Below, one piece after another: positions 46,223 to 56,153 of a stretch of DNA of 64,000 bases. Source of the stretch: Polaromonas sp. (GTDB taxonomy: Bacteria > Pseudomonadota > Gammaproteobacteria > Burkholderiales > Burkholderiaceae_C); the NCBI GenBank assembly GCA_028291985.1, contig JAQGNE010000053.1, forward strand, positions 1 to 64,000. The letters are read 5' to 3'. Positions within the stretch are counted from its first letter, which is position 1; each line of letters opens with the position of its first letter. The notes below the pieces were generated by a model that ran no database searches, had not been told where the DNA came from, and saw only the letters and a list, made by a program, of their open reading frames with translations. The position numbers and the translations under genes were made by a program.

Positions 46223-47293
46223 ATGAAAATCCTGCTTGTCAAGCTCTCATCCCTGGGTGACGTGGTGCATGCGCTGCCGGTGGTGCAGGACATTCATGCC
46301 GCGCTGCCCGATGCGCAGATTGACTGGGTGGTTGAAAAAGCGTTTGCACCGCTGGTGCAGTGTTGCCCGGGCGTGCGGCGCGTGATTGCCTGTGAAATCA
46401 GGCGCTGGCGGAAGTCGCCTTTGTCGGCCGTGACGCGGCAGGAGTGGACCGTTTTCAAGGCGCAGCTGCGTGACCAGGCTTATGACGCGGTGATTGATTT
46501 GCAGGGCCTGGCCAAGTCGGCGCTGGTAGCGCGTCTGGCGCGCATGGCGCCAGAGGGCAATCGTTTTGCGCTGGCCAACCAGACCGAAGGCTCGGGCTAC
46601 GAAGCACCGTCGCGCTGGGTAGCGGATGTGGCGATCCGCATGGAGCCGCGTATTCATGCGGTGCAGCGCTCGCGCGAGCTGGCGGCCCGCTCGCTCGGCT
46701 ATGCGTTGCCCGCAGTGCCAGATTTTGGTTTGAAAGTACCCCCGGCCCTCATTCCAAAAGGGCATCCGGCTCTTGATCTAGTAGCGGGAAGGGTGGTGTT
46801 TGTGCATGGCACCTCCCGTGCCGACAAGGAGTGGCCACTTGACCACTGGGTCGGGCTGGGCCAGCGGTTGATGGCATCCGGCCAGCGCGTGGCCATCCTG
46901 CATGGCAATGCCAGCGAAAGCGCAACCAGTCAGGCCATCCTGGCGGCGCTGACCGGGAACGCTCCACAGTCGGCCAGCGCCTCCGTTGCCGCGTCAGGGC
47001 CTGCAGCCATCACGCTTCCTGCGCTGGCGCTGGATGAAGTGGTTGCAGTGCTGGCTGGCAGCAGCGGCGTTATCGGCGTGGACAGCGGCGTAAGCCACAT
47101 CGCGGTTGCGCTCGATCTGCCCCACGTGCAGATCTATAACGTGGACACCGCCTGGCGCACCGGCCCTGTTACCGCGGCGCCTGCCGAGCCCTCTCATCGC
47201 CGCCAGACCAGCGTGTTTGCACAGCCCACGCCGGCTGTCGATGGGGTCTGGCAGGCGTGGCAGGCGGTGTCAGCGCGGCCGGCTGGCGCATGA
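46223..47293 (+). CDS. waaC: ADP-heptose:LPS heptosyltransferase I
   Basis: A 356-residue GT9-family enzyme adding the first heptose to Kdo of the LPS inner core. MKILLVKLSSLGDVVHALPV is the WaaC start; FVHGTSRADKEWPLDHWVGL and the nucleotide-sugar motif GVDSGVSHIAVALDLP follow. An inserted alanine/serine-rich loop (QSASASVAASGPAA) occurs around residue 255. ATG at 46223; its stop overlaps the waaA start (ATGA), so translation is coupled. Confidence 0.94.
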   Translation: MKILLVKLSSLGDVVHALPVVQDIHAALPDAQIDWVVEKAFAPLVQCCPGVRRVIACEIRRWRKSPLSAVTRQEWTVFKAQLRDQAYDAVIDLQGLAKSALVARLARMAPEGNRFALANQTEGSGYEAPSRWVADVAIRMEPRIHAVQRSRELAARSLGYALPAVPDFGLKVPPALIPKGHPALDLVAGRVVFVHGTSRADKEWPLDHWVGLGQRLMASGQRVAILHGNASESATSQAILAALTGNAPQSASASVAASGPAAITLPALALDEVVAVLAGSSGVIGVDSGVSHIAVALDLPHVQIYNVDTAWRTGPVTAAPAEPSHRRQTSVFAQPTPAVDGVWQAWQAVSARPAGA

Positions 47294-48690
47294 GCGGATG
47301 GGCCTTGGGCCTTTATGGGCTGGCCACGCGCATGGCAGAACCGCTGCTGCGGCGCAAGCTTGCCCGCCGAAGCCGGCTGGAGCCCGGTTATGCAGAAGCG
47401 GTTGACGAGCGCTTTGGCCGCTATAGCCAGCCGGCTGAAGCATCAGCCGACCTGGTCTGGCTGCATGCGGTGTCGCTGGGCGAAACCCGCGCGGCCAGCG
47501 TGCTCCTCAAGGCCCTGCGTTCGCGCCATCCTGGCCTGCGCCTGCTGCTGACGCACGGCACGGCCACCGGACGCGCCGAGGGCAGGGCGCTGCTGCAGGC
47601 GGGCGATGTGCAGGTCTGGCAGCCGTGGGACAGCCCGGAAGCGGTGGCGCGGTTTTTCAGCCACTTCAGGCCGCGCCTGGGCCTTTTGATGGAAACCGAA
47701 GTCTGGCCCTGCACCATGCGCGCGGCGCGCAAGGCGAGCGTGCCGGTGGTGCTGGTCAACGCACGCCTGTCGGCCAGGTCGCTCGGCCAGGCCTTGCGCC
47801 TGCCACGCCTGGCGCGTCCTGCCTATGGCGCGCTATCGGCGGTGTATGCCCAAACCGGGGACGATGCGCAGCGCTTTGCCCGGCTGGGCGTCGCGGCAGA
47901 TGTGGTCGGCAACCTCAAGTTTGACGCCGCCCTGCCTGCCGGCCAGGTGGCGCAGGGCCGGGCCTGGCGGCTGGCGCTGCATCAAGCGGTGCTGCTGTTT
48001 GCCAGCTCCCGCGAGGGCGAAGAATCTGGGTTTTTCAAGCAAATTAGTGCTGCACACCAATCAATACAAGGAGTGTCTGCTACTAATAGAGTAGCAGACA
48101 TTACCTCTCCCGCGCACCGCCGGGACCATGCCGTGCGCGTCGGTGCTGCGGCAGGCGGGCAAGCGGGGGGTTCGCCGCATCCTGTGCATTACCTGGTCGT
48201 ACCGCGTCACCCGCAGCGCTTTGCCGAGGTGGAGTCGCTGGCGCTGGCGCAAGGCTTGACGGTGTGCCGCAAGTCGAGCTGGCCCGCCGATGGCCCTGCG
48301 GCCAGTGCAGAGGCGCAGGCGGCCGATGTGTGGCTGGGCGACACGCTGGGGGACATGGCGCTGTACTACAGCCTGGCCGATGTAGCCCTGCTGGGCGGTA
48401 GTTTCGAGCCGCTGGGCGGGCAGAACCTGATAGAGGCCGCGGCCTGTGCCTGCCCGGTGGTGATGGGCCCTCACACCTTCAATTTTACGGATGCCGCTGC
48501 AGCCGCTGAAGTTGTCGGGGCAGCGCAGCGGGCGTCAAACCTGCAGGAGGGCATGAAAGCAGCGCTTCGCCTGACTGAAGACCGCCAGTCACAGGCCTCG
48601 GCTGCCCAGGCCGGGCTGGCGTTTGCCGCAGCAAACCGGGGCGCTACCGAACGCACCGTTGACGCCCTGGAGCGCTTCCTCATCCGCTGA
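47290..48690 (+). CDS. waaA: 3-deoxy-D-manno-octulosonic acid transferase with repeat-derived insertion
   Basis: A 466-residue GT30 enzyme that adds Kdo to lipid A precursor at the inner membrane. N-terminal membrane anchor, the catalytic HAVSLGETRAA segment, LLMETEVWPCTM, LVNARLSARS and the C-terminal GGSFEPLGGQNLIEAAACACPV all present. Between FASSREGEE and VVPRHPQRF (about residues 248-298) it holds roughly 45 residues not seen in usual WaaA; part of that DNA (48034-48100) is a dispersed-repeat copy with an 11-bp palindrome. WaaA family members are normally near 425 residues. ATG at 47290 overlapping the waaC stop. Confidence 0.92.
   Translation: MSGWALGLYGLATRMAEPLLRRKLARRSRLEPGYAEAVDERFGRYSQPAEASADLVWLHAVSLGETRAASVLLKALRSRHPGLRLLLTHGTATGRAEGRALLQAGDVQVWQPWDSPEAVARFFSHFRPRLGLLMETEVWPCTMRAARKASVPVVLVNARLSARSLGQALRLPRLARPAYGALSAVYAQTGDDAQRFARLGVAADVVGNLKFDAALPAGQVAQGRAWRLALHQAVLLFASSREGEESGFFKQISAAHQSIQGVSATNRVADITSPAHRRDHAVRVGAAAGGQAGGSPHPVHYLVVPRHPQRFAEVESLALAQGLTVCRKSSWPADGPAASAEAQAADVWLGDTLGDMALYYSLADVALLGGSFEPLGGQNLIEAAACACPVVMGPHTFNFTDAAAAAEVVGAAQRASNLQEGMKAALRLTEDRQSQASAAQAGLAFAAANRGATERTVDALERFLIR
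48034..48100 (-). repeat. Dispersed ~60-bp repeat, copy inside waaA
   Basis: Ends in an 11-bp perfect stem TGTCTGCTACT (48074-48084) / AGTAGCAGACA (48090-48100) with loop AATAG. Oriented against the consensus strand and translated in frame. Confidence 0.65.
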
Positions 48691-48921
48691 TTGATGCATG
48701 TGCAGGGTTGGCACGGGCATGGTGTTGCCTCCGGGCCGCCCCCTCAAACGCCCTCGAAGCAGCAAACCTTAAAAGCCGCGAGCCAATGCCCTGCATCCGC
48801 AAGGCGCTTTACCTGCTACGCGCGTGACTGCCCTTTGCTAGCATCTTTTGTTGCATCGCCAGACGCCGCCGGGCCATGGTGACGCGGCGTCCGGCAACCG
48901 ATCGGTCAACCGAAGGACTTT

Positions 48922-49983
48922 ATGAAGACGACAAACCATGGCCTGCTGATGAGTTCGTTGTTGCTGCTTGCCCTTGCCGGATGCGGCGGTGGCGGCGGCA
49001 GCTCGGTTCCTCCAGCTGCGGTGCCTGCAGAAATCCCCCCGCCTGTCGCGTCCACCGATGTGCCCGCTGCCAATGGAGCGGCAACCGGTGCAGCCGCCAC
49101 ACCGTCAGCCTATGCGGCGGGCAGTGAAGAGCTTGCGGCGCTCAACCTGCTCAACGCCGAACGCAGCCGCTGCGGCTTTGGCACGCTGGCGCAAAACGCG
49201 TCCCTCGATACCGCCGCGCGCGCGCATGCGGACTACCAGATCATCAACAACCTGCTGACCCATATGCAGGACGCCGCAAGATACCCACGGGGCTTTACCG
49301 GCACCACGCCGGCTGACCGGGTGAGGGCCGCCGGGTATGCCAACGCGGCGGGCGTGACCGACGAAATCGTTGCTTTTTCAGGAAGCGCTGCCAAAACCGG
49401 CCTGGGCGCCGAAGGTGTGCGCGGCTTGCTTAGCGCGCCCTATCACCTGCGCGGTCTGATGGCCGGGCATCGGGATGTGGGCGTGTCGGTACGTTCCAGT
49501 GCAGACCTGGGCACGGCCACGCCGTCCGTGTACCTGCAGATCAATGCGGCCCACACCAGCGCCGCCGGAGCCCAGACTGTGGCAGTAAACAGTGTCAACA
49601 CCTATCCCTGTCAAGGCAGTACCGGCATCAAGCGCTTGCTCAGCAATGAAACGCCCAATCCGATTCCCAACCGCGATCTGGCTGTCAACCCGCTGGGGCC
49701 GGTGGTTTACGTGGGGCTTCGGGAAGGCAACACCCTGGTGATCAACAGCAGTGCAATGGTGGAGCTGGCAACCGGCAGACCGGTGGCGCTTCGCCCTCCG
49801 ATAGGCGCTGCGAACGACCCCCATGCTCCGTGCCAGGAAGGCTGCTTCAAGCGGCATGAAGCTTATATTGCCGCTGACGCACCGGTCGCGGCCGATGCCG
49901 CGTTTCAGATGGTGATCACCGGGACGAACAATGGCGTCGCCTTCAGCCGGACGTTCACTTTCACGACCGGAAGCGGCAGCTGA
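48922..49983 (+). CDS. CAP (SCP/PR1)-domain lipoprotein
   Basis: A 353-residue exported protein. Type II signal peptide with lipobox LALAGC, then a glycine run and an Ala/Pro-rich linker, then a CAP-like domain: LAALNLLNAERSRCGFGTLA, LDTAARAHADYQIINN and a later AGHRDVGVSV that may hold the fourth-helix region. The far C-terminal part (NPLGPVVYVGLREGNTLVIN ... FQMVITGTNNGVAFSRTF) is a beta-rich domain found after CAP in bacterial members. Function of such proteins is unknown. ATG at 48922 with GAAGGAC upstream; stop at 49983, followed by a terminator-like hairpin. Confidence 0.82.
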   Translation: MKTTNHGLLMSSLLLLALAGCGGGGGSSVPPAAVPAEIPPPVASTDVPAANGAATGAAATPSAYAAGSEELAALNLLNAERSRCGFGTLAQNASLDTAARAHADYQIINNLLTHMQDAARYPRGFTGTTPADRVRAAGYANAAGVTDEIVAFSGSAAKTGLGAEGVRGLLSAPYHLRGLMAGHRDVGVSVRSSADLGTATPSVYLQINAAHTSAAGAQTVAVNSVNTYPCQGSTGIKRLLSNETPNPIPNRDLAVNPLGPVVYVGLREGNTLVINSSAMVELATGRPVALRPPIGAANDPHAPCQEGCFKRHEAYIAADAPVAADAAFQMVITGTNNGVAFSRTFTFTTGSGS

Positions 49984-50022
49984 CCCTGGCAGTCAACGCT
50001 GGCTTCTGGTGTTGCTAGAGGT

Positions 50023-50060
50023 GACGCCTGGTAAGGGTGCATTTACAGGCGTCGGCTTTT
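50023..50060. terminator. Terminator-like hairpin between convergent genes
   Basis: GACGCCTG (50023-50030) pairs with CAGGCGTC (50046-50053), with further GTAA/TTAC pairing in the loop, followed by TTTTATTT. It lies between the CAP-protein and tolC stop codons and overlaps the latter. Confidence 0.55.
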
Positions 50061-51444
50061 ATTTCGCCAGCAGCGCATTGATAGGCTGCAGATCGTCGGG
50101 CGTCAGGCTGCCATTGGCCTGGCGCAGGCGCAGATTGCCCAGCAGGACGTTGTAGCGGGCCTGCGCGAGATCGCGCTTGGTTTGAAACAGCTGGCTTTGC
50201 GCGTTCAGCACATCGATATTGATGCGCACCCCGACCTGGTAACCGAGCCGGTTGGCGTCCAGCGCGCTCTGGCTGGAAAGTTCTGCCGCTTCCAGCGCTC
50301 TTACCTGGCCTTGGCCCGACTGCACGCCGAAGTAAGACGTGCGGGTGTTTTGGGCCACGATACGGCGGGCGGCTTCCAGGTCGCTGGAAGCCTTGTCACG
50401 CAGGGACAGCGTCTCGCGGATTCGGTTTTGCGTGGCGAAGCCGGCAAACAGCGGCAGGTTCAGCGACACACCGATGCTCGACGTGTTGGCCCGCGTCGAG
50501 AACGCGCTTTGCGCCGTGCCGGACGGGTTGCGGCTCAGGTTGTAGCTGGCAACCGCATCCACCGTCGGCTTGTGTCCGGCCTCGGCCTTGACGACTTCCA
50601 GCTCGGCGATGTCAACGCCGCTGCGCGCCTGCCGGATGCTCGGATGCACCAGCTCGGACTGCGCTACCCAGCTGCTGACATCGGCCGGTATGACGGTGGG
50701 CAGCGCAATCGGCAGGGTCAGGCCCTTGGGGTTTGCATTGGTGACGCCCACCAGTTGGTCCAGTGCGATCTTTCTGACCAGCAAGTCGTTTTCGGCTGCA
50801 AGCTCCTGCGCCGTGACCAGGTCAAAGCGGGCCTGGGCCTCGCGGGTGTCGGTGATGGTGGAGGTGCCGACCTCGAAGTTGCGTTTGGCAAAGGCCAGCT
50901 GCTCTGCCACGGCTGCTTTTTGCGCCTGCACAAAGGTCAGCGTGTCCTGCGCCACCAGCACATCAAAGTAGGCCTGGCTGGTGCGCACGATCAGGTCTTG
51001 CTCGGCCGCATCCAGCTGCGCCCGTGATTGCTCGACCTGGCGCTGGCTTTGCTGGTAGTTGGCCACATTGCCGGGACGGTACAGCGGCTGCGATGCCGAC
51101 AGGGTGGCGTTTTGCGTGGCAAAGCTGCGGTCGACCGACGGGTTGGTGTTGTCGAAATTGCTGCGCGAGATGCCTGCACCAAGGCCGGCGGTAGGCAGCA
51201 GGCCAGCCCTGGCCTGCTCGGCGCGAAACACGTTCGCATCAAACTGCAGCCGCGACGACTGGTAGGACGCATCGAACGCCCGCGCCGACTGGTAAAGCTC
51301 CACCAGGCTCTGGGCCATGGCCGGCGAACTGCTGGCCACCCACGCCGCCAGCGCACAAGCTGCCATGACGGCCCCCGACAGGAAGGGCTTGCCATGGGGC
51401 GCGCAAATCACAGCATGCGCCGTCGGTCGTGGGGGCGTGGTCAT
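50059..51444 (-). CDS. tolC: TolC-family outer-membrane efflux protein
   Basis: A 461-residue outer-membrane channel. ATG at 51444 (MTTPPRPTAH) is chosen because CAGGA lies five bases upstream; the signal peptide is AACALAAWVASSSPAMAQ. Two repeated halves show SLVELYQSARAFDASYQSSR, SQPLYRPGNVANYQQSQRQV and NLPLFAGFATQNRIRETLSL, and a YQVGVRINIDVLNAQSQLFQ motif that fits TolC. It is last in a leftward set tetR-MFP-RND-pcm-rhodanese-tolC and may serve the RND pump. Confidence 0.93.
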   Translation of the reverse strand: MTTPPRPTAHAVICAPHGKPFLSGAVMAACALAAWVASSSPAMAQSLVELYQSARAFDASYQSSRLQFDANVFRAEQARAGLLPTAGLGAGISRSNFDNTNPSVDRSFATQNATLSASQPLYRPGNVANYQQSQRQVEQSRAQLDAAEQDLIVRTSQAYFDVLVAQDTLTFVQAQKAAVAEQLAFAKRNFEVGTSTITDTREAQARFDLVTAQELAAENDLLVRKIALDQLVGVTNANPKGLTLPIALPTVIPADVSSWVAQSELVHPSIRQARSGVDIAELEVVKAEAGHKPTVDAVASYNLSRNPSGTAQSAFSTRANTSSIGVSLNLPLFAGFATQNRIRETLSLRDKASSDLEAARRIVAQNTRTSYFGVQSGQGQVRALEAAELSSQSALDANRLGYQVGVRINIDVLNAQSQLFQTKRDLAQARYNVLLGNLRLRQANGSLTPDDLQPINALLAK

Positions 51445-51564
51445 AAGCATCCTGGTAGAGAAATAGGCAGCGATATCAGGGGTTGGCGGGCGCAAAAAAA
51501 ACGGTAGCGGTGGGTGGTGGCAGTCGTGTCGGTTGTCGTGGCACGTGTCAAGGCAGCGGGCGCA

Positions 51565-51933
51565 TCAATACAGGGGAACGCTGGCATCAACCTGCCGGGA
51601 CCAGGCATCAATGCCGCCCTGCAGATTGACTACCTGCGTAAAACCGTGATGTGCCAGAAAGTTCGCTACCTGCATGCTGCGCATGCCGTGATGGCAGAGG
51701 CACGCCACCGGATGGTCTGCGCCGAAGCGGTCCTGCAGCTCCCGCACCCGTGCGGGGATCTGTCCCATCGGGATCGTCACCAGTTCAAACCCGTCGGGTC
51801 GCACCGACGCTGCCTGCAACTCGTGGGGTTCACGCACATCCAGAAGGACGGGCAGGCCGGCAGGGCTGCCTGTTTCAGTTTGCGCGTCATCACGCCAGGC
51901 GGCAAAGTCGGCGGGCATTAGTTGCTGGACCAT
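51565..51933 (-). CDS. Rhodanese-like sulfurtransferase
   Basis: A 122-residue single-domain rhodanese. LLDVREPHELQ and the active-site loop CHHGMRSMQVANFL (catalytic Cys near residue 81) are intact, followed by VVNLQGGIDAW. It could transfer sulfur from a persulfide donor; no physiological partner is visible. ATG at 51933 is 5 bp after the pcm stop, so it is co-transcribed with pcm, an arrangement common in Burkholderiales ahead of tolC. Confidence 0.9.
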   Translation of the reverse strand: MVQQLMPADFAAWRDDAQTETGSPAGLPVLLDVREPHELQAASVRPDGFELVTIPMGQIPARVRELQDRFGADHPVACLCHHGMRSMQVANFLAHHGFTQVVNLQGGIDAWSRQVDASVPLY

Positions 51934-51937
51934 GGGG

Positions 51938-52633
51938 TCAGAAGGTAAAGCGTGAAGGCTCGGGAAAGTTGACCAGGCGCGGCGCGACGGTGTCCCAGGC
52001 CTGTGTGGTGCGCCACGCGGTTTCGGCAACGCGCGTTACCAGCGTTGCGCGCATCACCGGCTCGATGCCCACGATGGCGCTCAGGCGCCCGCCCACCGTC
52101 AGCATGGCCAGCAGCGGCTGCGGCACCTCGGGCACCGACCCGCTCAGCACGATGACATCAAACGGTCCGCGTAGCGGACCATTGCCACCTACCGCCTGCG
52201 CCAGGTTGACCGACCCATCGCCGGTGCGGACCTCGGCGTTGTAGATGCCGGCACGGCTCAAATTGCCGCGTGCGATTTCAGCCAGGTCAGCATCGATCTC
52301 GATTGTGGTGACCTGTTGGCCACGGTGGCCTAGCAGCGCGGCCATGTAACCGGAGCCGGTGCCGATTTCAAGCACACGCTCATGCTTTTGCACTGCCACG
52401 TCCTGCAGGATGCGGGCTTCCACCTTGGGCGCCAGCATGCACTGGTCGGGATGATGTTGCAGGTCGGGTGTCAGCGGGATTTCCATATCGGCAAAAGCCA
52501 GCGCGCGGCACGCCAGCGGCACAAAGTCTTCACGCTTGACGATGGCCAGCAGCGAAAGCACCTGGTTGTCCAGCACCTCCCAGGGGCGGATCTGCTGCTC
52601 GATCATGTTGAAGCGGGCTTGTTCGTAGTTCAT
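51938..52633 (-). CDS. pcm: Protein-L-isoaspartate O-methyltransferase
   Basis: A 231-residue SAM-dependent methyltransferase of the PCMT family that repairs isoaspartyl sites in proteins. The N-terminal RFNMIEQQIRPWEVLDNQVL, SAM loop VLEIGTGSGYMAALLGHRG and DVIVLSGSVPEVPQPLLAML are visible. The catalytic loop has an insertion-free, standard length. ATG at 52633; it sits 94 bp downstream of the RND pump gene and 4 bp upstream of the rhodanese gene. Confidence 0.9.
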   Translation of the reverse strand: MNYEQARFNMIEQQIRPWEVLDNQVLSLLAIVKREDFVPLACRALAFADMEIPLTPDLQHHPDQCMLAPKVEARILQDVAVQKHERVLEIGTGSGYMAALLGHRGQQVTTIEIDADLAEIARGNLSRAGIYNAEVRTGDGSVNLAQAVGGNGPLRGPFDVIVLSGSVPEVPQPLLAMLTVGGRLSAIVGIEPVMRATLVTRVAETAWRTTQAWDTVAPRLVNFPEPSRFTF

Positions 52634-52727
52634 GGCGGCTCTGTTGTTATGGTCAAAAAATGAAAGAGAAGTTCAGGCAGAAACCTGCTGGCGAAGGCTT
52701 GCTGGTGGCGTCTGGCAAGGCATCTGG

Positions 52728-55700
52728 TCAAACCCCGATTTTAGTCTGGCGTGCCCTGGTGACGGGCAATGTGGCGCCTTTGGCGGCATCATCAGGCCCG
52801 TCACCAGGGCTACCCGCGGCGCGCGCGGCACGCCCTGAAAAACGCCGCTTGAACCATTCACCGAGGTCGTCGAGATAGCAATAGGCCACAGGTACCACCA
52901 CCAGCGTGAGCAGTGACGAGGTGATGACGCCGCCGATCACCGCCTGACCCATCGGGGCGCGCTGCTCGGACCCTTCGGTCAATGCAAAGGCAAGCGGCAC
53001 CATGCCAAAAATCATCGCCAGTGTGGTCATCAAAATCGGCCGCAGGCGAACTTTGGCGGCTTCCAGCAACGCGTCATTGCGGTCCATACCGGGTGCCAGC
53101 TGGCCGTTCTCATCGACGTGCTCGGCGCGAACACGGTTCGCAAAGTCAACCAGCAAAATGGCGTTTTTGGTCACCAGGCCCATCAGCATGACGATGCCAA
53201 TGACCGAAAACATCGACAGCGCCGAGCCAAACAGCAGCAAGGCCAGCACCACGCCGATCAAGGTCAGCGGCAGCGATGTCATCAAGGCCACAGGCAGCAG
53301 AAAGCTCCTGAACTGGCTGGCCAGAATCATGTAGATGAACAGGATGGCCATCACCAGCGCTGAAATCGCGTAGCCGAAGGACTCCGACATGTTGCGCGTC
53401 GAGCCGCTGAACTGGTAGCGGTAGCCTGGCGGAAAGTCGATGCCGTCCAGCGCCGCTTTCACATCGCTGGACACCTCGCCGCCGGTGCGGTTGTACACAT
53501 TGCCGTTGATGGCGACTTCACGTGCCAGGTCACGCCGGTTGATCTGATTCGGCCCGGTCGTCTCTGTCACGCGCGCGATCTGATTGAGCCGGATGACGCG
53601 GGTCGAGCCATCAGTATTGCTGCCCATCGCAGCGCTGCTGAAAGACAGGCGCGCCAGGTCGTCGGGCGAGTTGCGGGCTTCCGGCGACAGACGTACGTTG
53701 ACGTTGTAGGTCTGGTCATCCGGCGCGCGCCAGTTGCCCACCGTTTCGCCCGCCACCAGTGTGCGCAGCGCATCGCCTACCTGGGATATGGAAAGGCCGA
53801 GGTCGCTCGCGGCATCGCGCCGCACCCTGACATCAATCACCGGCTTGTCGGCCTTGATGCTGGAGTCCAGGTCAACCAAGCCATCAATGCCGCGGATTTT
53901 TTCCGTCACGCGCTGCGTCAGGCGCTCCAGCTCTTTCAAGTCCGGCCCTTGCAGCGAAAACTCAAGCTGCTTGCCGCCACCCACCGAATCCAGCAAGCCG
54001 ACGTGGGTGACGGTGATGCCGGCCACCTGGTTCAAACGGTTGCGCAGTACGCCCGACATCTCGTCAACGCTGCGGCTTCGGGCCTTGCGGTCTACCAGCC
54101 GGATGTACATATTCGCGTACATCTTGCCCTGGGCATTGCCGGTGTTGAGTGTGGCCAGTGTGTACCGTACCTCGGGGAATTCCCGCACGATGGCCTCCAC
54201 CTGGCGGGCCTTGGCCTCGGTCGCCTCCAGTGAGGAGCCGACCGGGGTATGAAAGCTCAGGCTGGTTTCGGAGAAGTCGGCTTTCGGCACAAACTCGGTG
54301 CCGAGCAGGGGCACCATCAGGACACTGACCACAAAGATGACAGCGGCCGTGGCCAGCGTCGCCAGCTTGTGCACCAGTGCCCAGCGCAGCACCGCCTGAT
54401 AGCGCTGGCCCAGTGCGTCCGTCGCCTGTTCAAAAGTGGCCGTGATGCGGCCCAGCGTTTTGTCATAGCGACTCCGGGGCAGATGCGGATTGCCTTTCGC
54501 CCTGATGGAAGGGTCATGCCAGATGCTGGACAGCATCGGGTCGAGCGTGAAGCTGACAAACATCGATATCAGCACGGCAGCCACGATGGTGATGCCGAAC
54601 TCATGAAAGAACTTGCCGATGATGCCACCCATGAAACCGATCGGCAAAAACACCGCCACGATCGAGAACGTGGTGGCCAGCACAGCAAGACCGATCTCGC
54701 GCGTGCCGTCCATCGAGGCCTGGTAAGCGGGCTTGCCCATCTGCACATGCCGCACGATGTTTTCACGCACCACGATCGCGTCGTCGATCAGCAAACCCAC
54801 GCACAGGGACAGCGCCATCAGCGTGATCATGTTGATGGTGAAACCAAACAGGTTCATGAAGAAAAAGGTGCCGATGATCGAGATCGGCAGCGTCAGGCCG
54901 GTGATGACGGTGGAGCGCCAGGAATTGAGGAACAAAAAGACGATCAGCACGGTAAGAAGGGCGCCCTCGATGAGCGTGCGCCGGACGTTGTCGACCGCCA
55001 CGCGAATCGGTCGCGATGAATCGGCGATCAGTTCCAGGCGCATGCCCGCAGGTAACTGCGACCGCATGTCCTGCACCGCCTCGTTCAGCCCGTCCACCAC
55101 CGCGATGGTGTTTTCGTCCTGCGCTTTTTGCACCGTAAGCAGCAGGGTGCGCTGGCCGTTGTAAAGCGCAAGACTGTCGACCTCCTGCGCGCCATCCGAC
55201 ACACGGGCCACCTGACTGACGGTGATCGGCACGCCCTTTTTACGTGTGACGATGATCTGCCCAAAGTCTTCCGGCCGCTGCATGCGCGCATCGATCCTGA
55301 CCACCCGTTCCTGTGCCAGCGAACGCACGGCGCCGACCGGCAAATCCTGGTTTTCAGTACGCACCGCGCTGGCCACCTGGTCAGCCGTCACCCCCAGCGC
55401 TTCCATCGCCTGCGGGTCAAGGTAGATGTTGATCTCGCGCTTGGTGCCCCCGACCAGGGTGACAGAGCCAGCGCCCCGCACATTTTCGAGCCGCTTCCTG
55501 AGCACCTGATCCGCCCAGTTGGTGAGCTCTACTGCAGATGTGGTCCCCTCGCTCCCCACTGCGTGTGGTTCGCTGCCCCCCCGGGGGAGCCCTGCGCCTG
55601 CGGTCCGGCAAAGCCGGTCCCGCGGCCCCTGCTTGCACGGATCCTCTGAGGCGGTGTCTTCCGCGGTTTTGCCTTGCGGTTTCAACGGCGATGCCACCGG

Positions 55701-56132
55701 CAATACAGCTACCGACCAGACGGCGCGGCTGGCCGGATCGAAACGCAGCACGCGCGGCTCTTTCACCTCATCGCGAAAGGCCGGTCTTATCGCAGCCATC
55801 TTTTCGCGCACATCCTCGGCGGCCTTGCGTCCCTCAACATACAGCTGAAACTCGATGACCACCACCGACTGGCCTTCGTGGCTGCGTGAGGTGAGGCTGT
55901 TGATGCCTGCAATCGAATGGACGCCTTCCTCGATTTTCTGGGTGACTTCGCTTTCGACGATTTCGGGCGATGCGCCGGGGTATTCGGCCGTAACCACCAC
56001 CACCGGAAAATCGATATTGGGAAACTGGTCGATCTGCATCCGCTGGTACGAGAACAGACCCAGCACCACGATCGCCAGCATCACCATGACGGCGAACACG
56101 GGGTTTTTAAGGCTGACCTGGGTGAACCACAT
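52728..56132 (-). CDS. RND-family (HAE1) efflux pump with in-frame insertion
   Basis: A 1134-residue inner-membrane proton-driven pump (AcrB-like). [20 protein letters not shown] start, twelve membrane segments, and motifs [37 protein letters not shown] and [20 protein letters not shown] with the proton-relay Asp/Asp and Lys. Residues about 146-197, between VWSVAVLPV and [14 protein letters not shown], are an extra low-complexity stretch with two cysteines (DNA 55542-55697) absent from usual family members. ATG at 56132. Last gene of tetR-MFP-RND; substrates unknown. Confidence 0.94.
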   Translation of the reverse strand: MWFTQVSLKNPVFAVMVMLAIVVLGLFSYQRMQIDQFPNIDFPVVVVTAEYPGASPEIVESEVTQKIEEGVHSIAGINSLTSRSHEGQSVVVIEFQLYVEGRKAAEDVREKMAAIRPAFRDEVKEPRVLRFDPASRAVWSVAVLPVASPLKPQGKTAEDTASEDPCKQGPRDRLCRTAGAGLPRGGSEPHAVGSEGTTSAVELTNWADQVLRKRLENVRGAGSVTLVGGTKREINIYLDPQAMEALGVTADQVASAVRTENQDLPVGAVRSLAQERVVRIDARMQRPEDFGQIIVTRKKGVPITVSQVARVSDGAQEVDSLALYNGQRTLLLTVQKAQDENTIAVVDGLNEAVQDMRSQLPAGMRLELIADSSRPIRVAVDNVRRTLIEGALLTVLIVFLFLNSWRSTVITGLTLPISIIGTFFFMNLFGFTINMITLMALSLCVGLLIDDAIVVRENIVRHVQMGKPAYQASMDGTREIGLAVLATTFSIVAVFLPIGFMGGIIGKFFHEFGITIVAAVLISMFVSFTLDPMLSSIWHDPSIRAKGNPHLPRSRYDKTLGRITATFEQATDALGQRYQAVLRWALVHKLATLATAAVIFVVSVLMVPLLGTEFVPKADFSETSLSFHTPVGSSLEATEAKARQVEAIVREFPEVRYTLATLNTGNAQGKMYANMYIRLVDRKARSRSVDEMSGVLRNRLNQVAGITVTHVGLLDSVGGGKQLEFSLQGPDLKELERLTQRVTEKIRGIDGLVDLDSSIKADKPVIDVRVRRDAASDLGLSISQVGDALRTLVAGETVGNWRAPDDQTYNVNVRLSPEARNSPDDLARLSFSSAAMGSNTDGSTRVIRLNQIARVTETTGPNQINRRDLAREVAINGNVYNRTGGEVSSDVKAALDGIDFPPGYRYQFSGSTRNMSESFGYAISALVMAILFIYMILASQFRSFLLPVALMTSLPLTLIGVVLALLLFGSALSMFSVIGIVMLMGLVTKNAILLVDFANRVRAEHVDENGQLAPGMDRNDALLEAAKVRLRPILMTTLAMIFGMVPLAFALTEGSEQRAPMGQAVIGGVITSSLLTLVVVPVAYCYLDDLGEWFKRRFSGRAARAAGSPGDGPDDAAKGATLPVTRARQTKIGV
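55542..55697. repeat. In-frame inserted GC-rich segment in RND gene
   Basis: About 156 bp containing CTCGCTCCCCACTGCGTG and GCCCCCCCGGGGGAGC palindromic motifs. It resembles a GC-rich intergenic repeat I recall from Comamonadaceae, but no second copy was found in this window. The reading frame is kept. Confidence 0.5.
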
Positions 56133-56153
56133 GGCGTGCTGCGCGGCGGCGTA

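Noticed and set aside
44587..46293. Long open frame opposite the phosphohexomutase gene
   Set aside because: Composition and lack of domain motifs mark it as a high-GC shadow frame; the plus-strand gene has all catalytic motifs.
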